NCBI GenBank assembly: GCA_002422725.1
Contig: DITE01000077.1
Location: 1 to 64,000, forward strand
From: Bacteroidales bacterium UBA6192
GTDB lineage: Bacteria; Bacteroidota; Bacteroidia; Bacteroidales; F082
Direction: 5' to 3'
Length of the DNA: 64,000 nucleotides
Below the pieces are notes generated by a model. It searched no databases, had not been told where the DNA came from, and saw nothing but the letters and a program-made list of their open reading frames with translations. The first letter of the stretch is position 1; every line of letters starts with the position of its first letter. Below, piece by piece: positions 62,399 to 64,000 of this stretch. The position numbers were made by a program, and so were the translations under genes.

Positions 62399-63480
62399 AA
62401 AGCCCAACCCTGTTGCTTGCTGTGCTGATCCTTTTCAATTTGATTGGATTTGGTCAGAATAGTTCAGAAAAACAGGTATTTACGGGTTACAGCATCAGAC
62501 CACATTATGGATTTGTCATCATTCACTCACAAGATATTGTTGCAGTAAAGGATTCCTATCCAATAGGGCTCGAGATCGATGCCTTCAGGCTAAACATTAG
62601 TCAGCAAGCCTGGAATCAATGTCTTTGTTCTCCAAGAGCTGGTATATCAATAGGTATATGGGATTTCAATAGTCCTGATATTCTGGGATATGGGATTAAT
62701 CCACTGGTCTATATTGAGCCAGCATTCAATGTCAAAAACAGGCTTCATTTCAGTTTTAGAGGCGGTGCAGGCTTGTCGCTACTCAGTAGGCCATATGATT
62801 CGGTTAAAAACCCCAACAACCTTTCATATTCAACACATATAGCCTTTTCCCTGCTTGCAGGTGTGCAGTTAAACTACCGGATCAACAACAGATTCAGCAT
62901 GCAACTGGCAGCCAATTTTAACCACATTTCGAACAGTGGAATCAAAGAGCCTAACAAAGGAATAAACTATCCCTCTGCTTCCATTGGATTAACCTATTTC
63001 CCTGTTGATCCGGTCTTTCTAACATATCAATATGTAAACTGGGACTCGATACCCAGGGATAAAAACCGTTTAAGTTTCCATATATTGGCAACCAACAAAC
63101 AAGTTGAATTGAAACGGTATTATCCAATCGTTGGCATGGGAATTCAGTTTTTTCATCAGATAAGCCGCATCAATGCTGTTGGTGGCGAATTAGACCTTGT
63201 CTGGCATGGCGCACTCGATCATCGGGCCCGAACAGAGGGCATGTCCGGAGACGCATTAAGTTTTGGGATAGGTGCGGGAAATGAGTTTTTGTTAGGCAAA
63301 TTCTTGTTTAGTCAGGTTTTCGGACTGTATATTAAAAAGCCTGTTGGTTTAAAACAAGATGTTTATCAGCGCTATACATTGGTATATCAGGTAGGGGATC
63401 ATTTCGTACCAGGGCTGGGATTGAGGGCTCACGGCCATGTTGCCGACTTTCTGGATGTCAGATTAGGATGGCGATTTTGA
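62395..63480 (+). CDS. Acyloxyacyl hydrolase, PagL-like lipid A deacylase
   Basis: A 361-residue exported protein, signal peptide ending near GFGQ, with beta-barrel character. The motif NHISNSGIKEPNKGIN carries the His and Ser expected for PagL-type lipid A 3-O-deacylases. Members in Bacteroidota are longer than Pseudomonas PagL, and the second half of this one is unfamiliar. It probably remodels lipid A in the outer membrane by removing a 3-linked acyl chain. Confidence 0.75.
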   Translation: MKSPTLLLAVLILFNLIGFGQNSSEKQVFTGYSIRPHYGFVIIHSQDIVAVKDSYPIGLEIDAFRLNISQQAWNQCLCSPRAGISIGIWDFNSPDILGYGINPLVYIEPAFNVKNRLHFSFRGGAGLSLLSRPYDSVKNPNNLSYSTHIAFSLLAGVQLNYRINNRFSMQLAANFNHISNSGIKEPNKGINYPSASIGLTYFPVDPVFLTYQYVNWDSIPRDKNRLSFHILATNKQVELKRYYPIVGMGIQFFHQISRINAVGGELDLVWHGALDHRARTEGMSGDALSFGIGAGNEFLLGKFLFSQVFGLYIKKPVGLKQDVYQRYTLVYQVGDHFVPGLGLRAHGHVADFLDVRLGWRF

Positions 63481-63525
63481 ATGAGAACGAAATAGCGCAA
63501 AATGTATCCTGCTTTGCAACCAGGG

Positions 63526-63891
63526 CTAACGGTTTTTCAGAAATTCAGCAGTGGTTGTAAAGTATGACCAAAGAAACCTCCGCGAATCATCATCGATATC
63601 AATCTGATCAAGTGCATTTTTCATGCGGCTAAGCCAATGTTGTTTGGCATCTTCCGTAATTGGAAACATCATGTGTCGCATTCGCAACTTTGGATGCCCG
63701 CGCCTTTCACTATAAATTGCCGGTCCGCCCAGGTATTGGACCATAAACAAATACAAACGTCTTTCAGCTGCCTCAAGATCACCGGGATACATAGGTAAAA
63801 GAACCTCATCGGTCTTAACACCCTCATAAAACAATTCGATCAGTTTGCGGAGGTTCTCCTGCCCTATTCGCTCATAATAGGATATTTCCAT
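63526..63891 (-). CDS. Truncated haemoglobin, group II
   Basis: A 121-residue trHbO-type globin. YPGDLEAAERRLYLF, the QYLGGP loop, YSERRGHPKLRMRH and the proximal His (His73 at the end of RMRH) are diagnostic. It binds O2 or NO; a role in NO detoxification or redox sensing is plausible. It ends 46 bp from the PagL-like gene, with no obvious terminator. Confidence 0.93.
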   Translation of the reverse strand: MEISYYERIGQENLRKLIELFYEGVKTDEVLLPMYPGDLEAAERRLYLFMVQYLGGPAIYSERRGHPKLRMRHMMFPITEDAKQHWLSRMKNALDQIDIDDDSRRFLWSYFTTTAEFLKNR

Positions 63892-63910
63892 GCACTATCT
63901 GATAAAATAT

Positions 63911-64000
63911 TTATGCTTTATATCCTCTTTTCTTTGCAGCTTCTTCCAATCGTTTCTGAAAACCTGATTTTTTAATTGGTTTTTTCTTGTTAATCTCAAT
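63911..64000 (-). CDS. C-terminal end of a membrane protein, possibly YidC, partial
   Basis: On the minus strand the frame entering at 64000 encodes 29 residues (about KKKPIKKSGFQKRLEEAAKK) and stops at 63911-63913. The basic, lysine-rich tail with the F-Q-x-R-L-E-E element resembles the C-terminus of Bacteroidota YidC insertases, but the fragment is too short to be sure. Confidence 0.4.
   Translation of the reverse strand: MEINKKKPIKKSGFQKRLEEAAKKRGYKA

Overview
The window is a stretch of chromosome from a member of the Bacteroidota, most likely a Bacteroidales-type marine, sediment or bioreactor lineage. The evidence is: several secreted proteins that end in type IX secretion (T9SS) sorting domains; -7 promoter elements of the TAnnTTTG form peculiar to this phylum (seen before the tRNA, ychF, rpsA, bcp, a response regulator and others); a FeoA-FeoB fusion; DUF1573, DUF3078 and DUF5063 proteins; the DUF1573-yajC-ybbR-coaE cluster; and weak Shine-Dalgarno sequences. 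Base composition is moderately AT-rich, except for one strikingly GC-rich patchwork at about 36.4-39.6 kb.

Layout. 0-2 kb: the end of a xerD-like recombinase, an unknown small protein and a short-chain dehydrogenase. 1.8-10 kb: a closely packed plus-strand run of class III aminotransferase, exported gamma-glutamyltranspeptidase-like enzyme, a T9SS-exported peptidylarginine-deiminase-like enzyme resembling that of Porphyromonas, Aat (N-degron tagging), guanine deaminase, sirtuin and an exported serine hydrolase. 10-15.6 kb: MFS transporter, LolC/E-type permease, NamZ-type exo-muramidase, class I aminotransferase, DUF1573. 15.7-15.9 kb: tRNA-Met with promoter and terminator. 16-21.8 kb: GH-A-fold glycosidase with a carbohydrate-binding-like N-terminus, an S9 peptidase lipoprotein and a DUF3078 protein. 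21.9-26.9 kb: nucleotide-sugar block (ugd, UDP-xylose synthase, rmlD-like, phosphohexomutase). 27-30 kb: an outer-membrane barrel, a GreA-like protein and DUF5063. 30-36 kb: feoAB with a perfect palindrome upstream, an orphan receiver plus Hpt pair, a TPR lipoprotein, recA and bcp. 36-43 kb: two large T9SS cargo proteins with mosaic GC content, flanked by repeat-bearing intergenic DNA. 43-51 kb: nth, rnz, rpsA, ychF and an M1 peptidase. 51-57 kb: FabH-like ketosynthase, CoA-binding protein, a T9SS type B protein and the yajC cluster. 57-64 kb: two repeat-built T9SS proteins, a Tudor-like protein, a PagL-like lipid A deacylase, a truncated haemoglobin and the tail of a possible yidC.

Most of the window is housekeeping or ordinary envelope biology. 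I saw no prophage, IS element, CRISPR array or recognisable defence island. The most distinctive content is the secreted proteome: the PPAD-like enzyme; a Kre9/KNH-type repeat protein in which one repeat is split by an inserted domain and in which a two-repeat unit has been duplicated; a protein built of 29-residue tryptophan-rich repeats; and the GC-mosaic cargo genes. A 20-bp perfect palindrome upstream of feoAB is a good candidate operator. None of these amounts to a proven new system.
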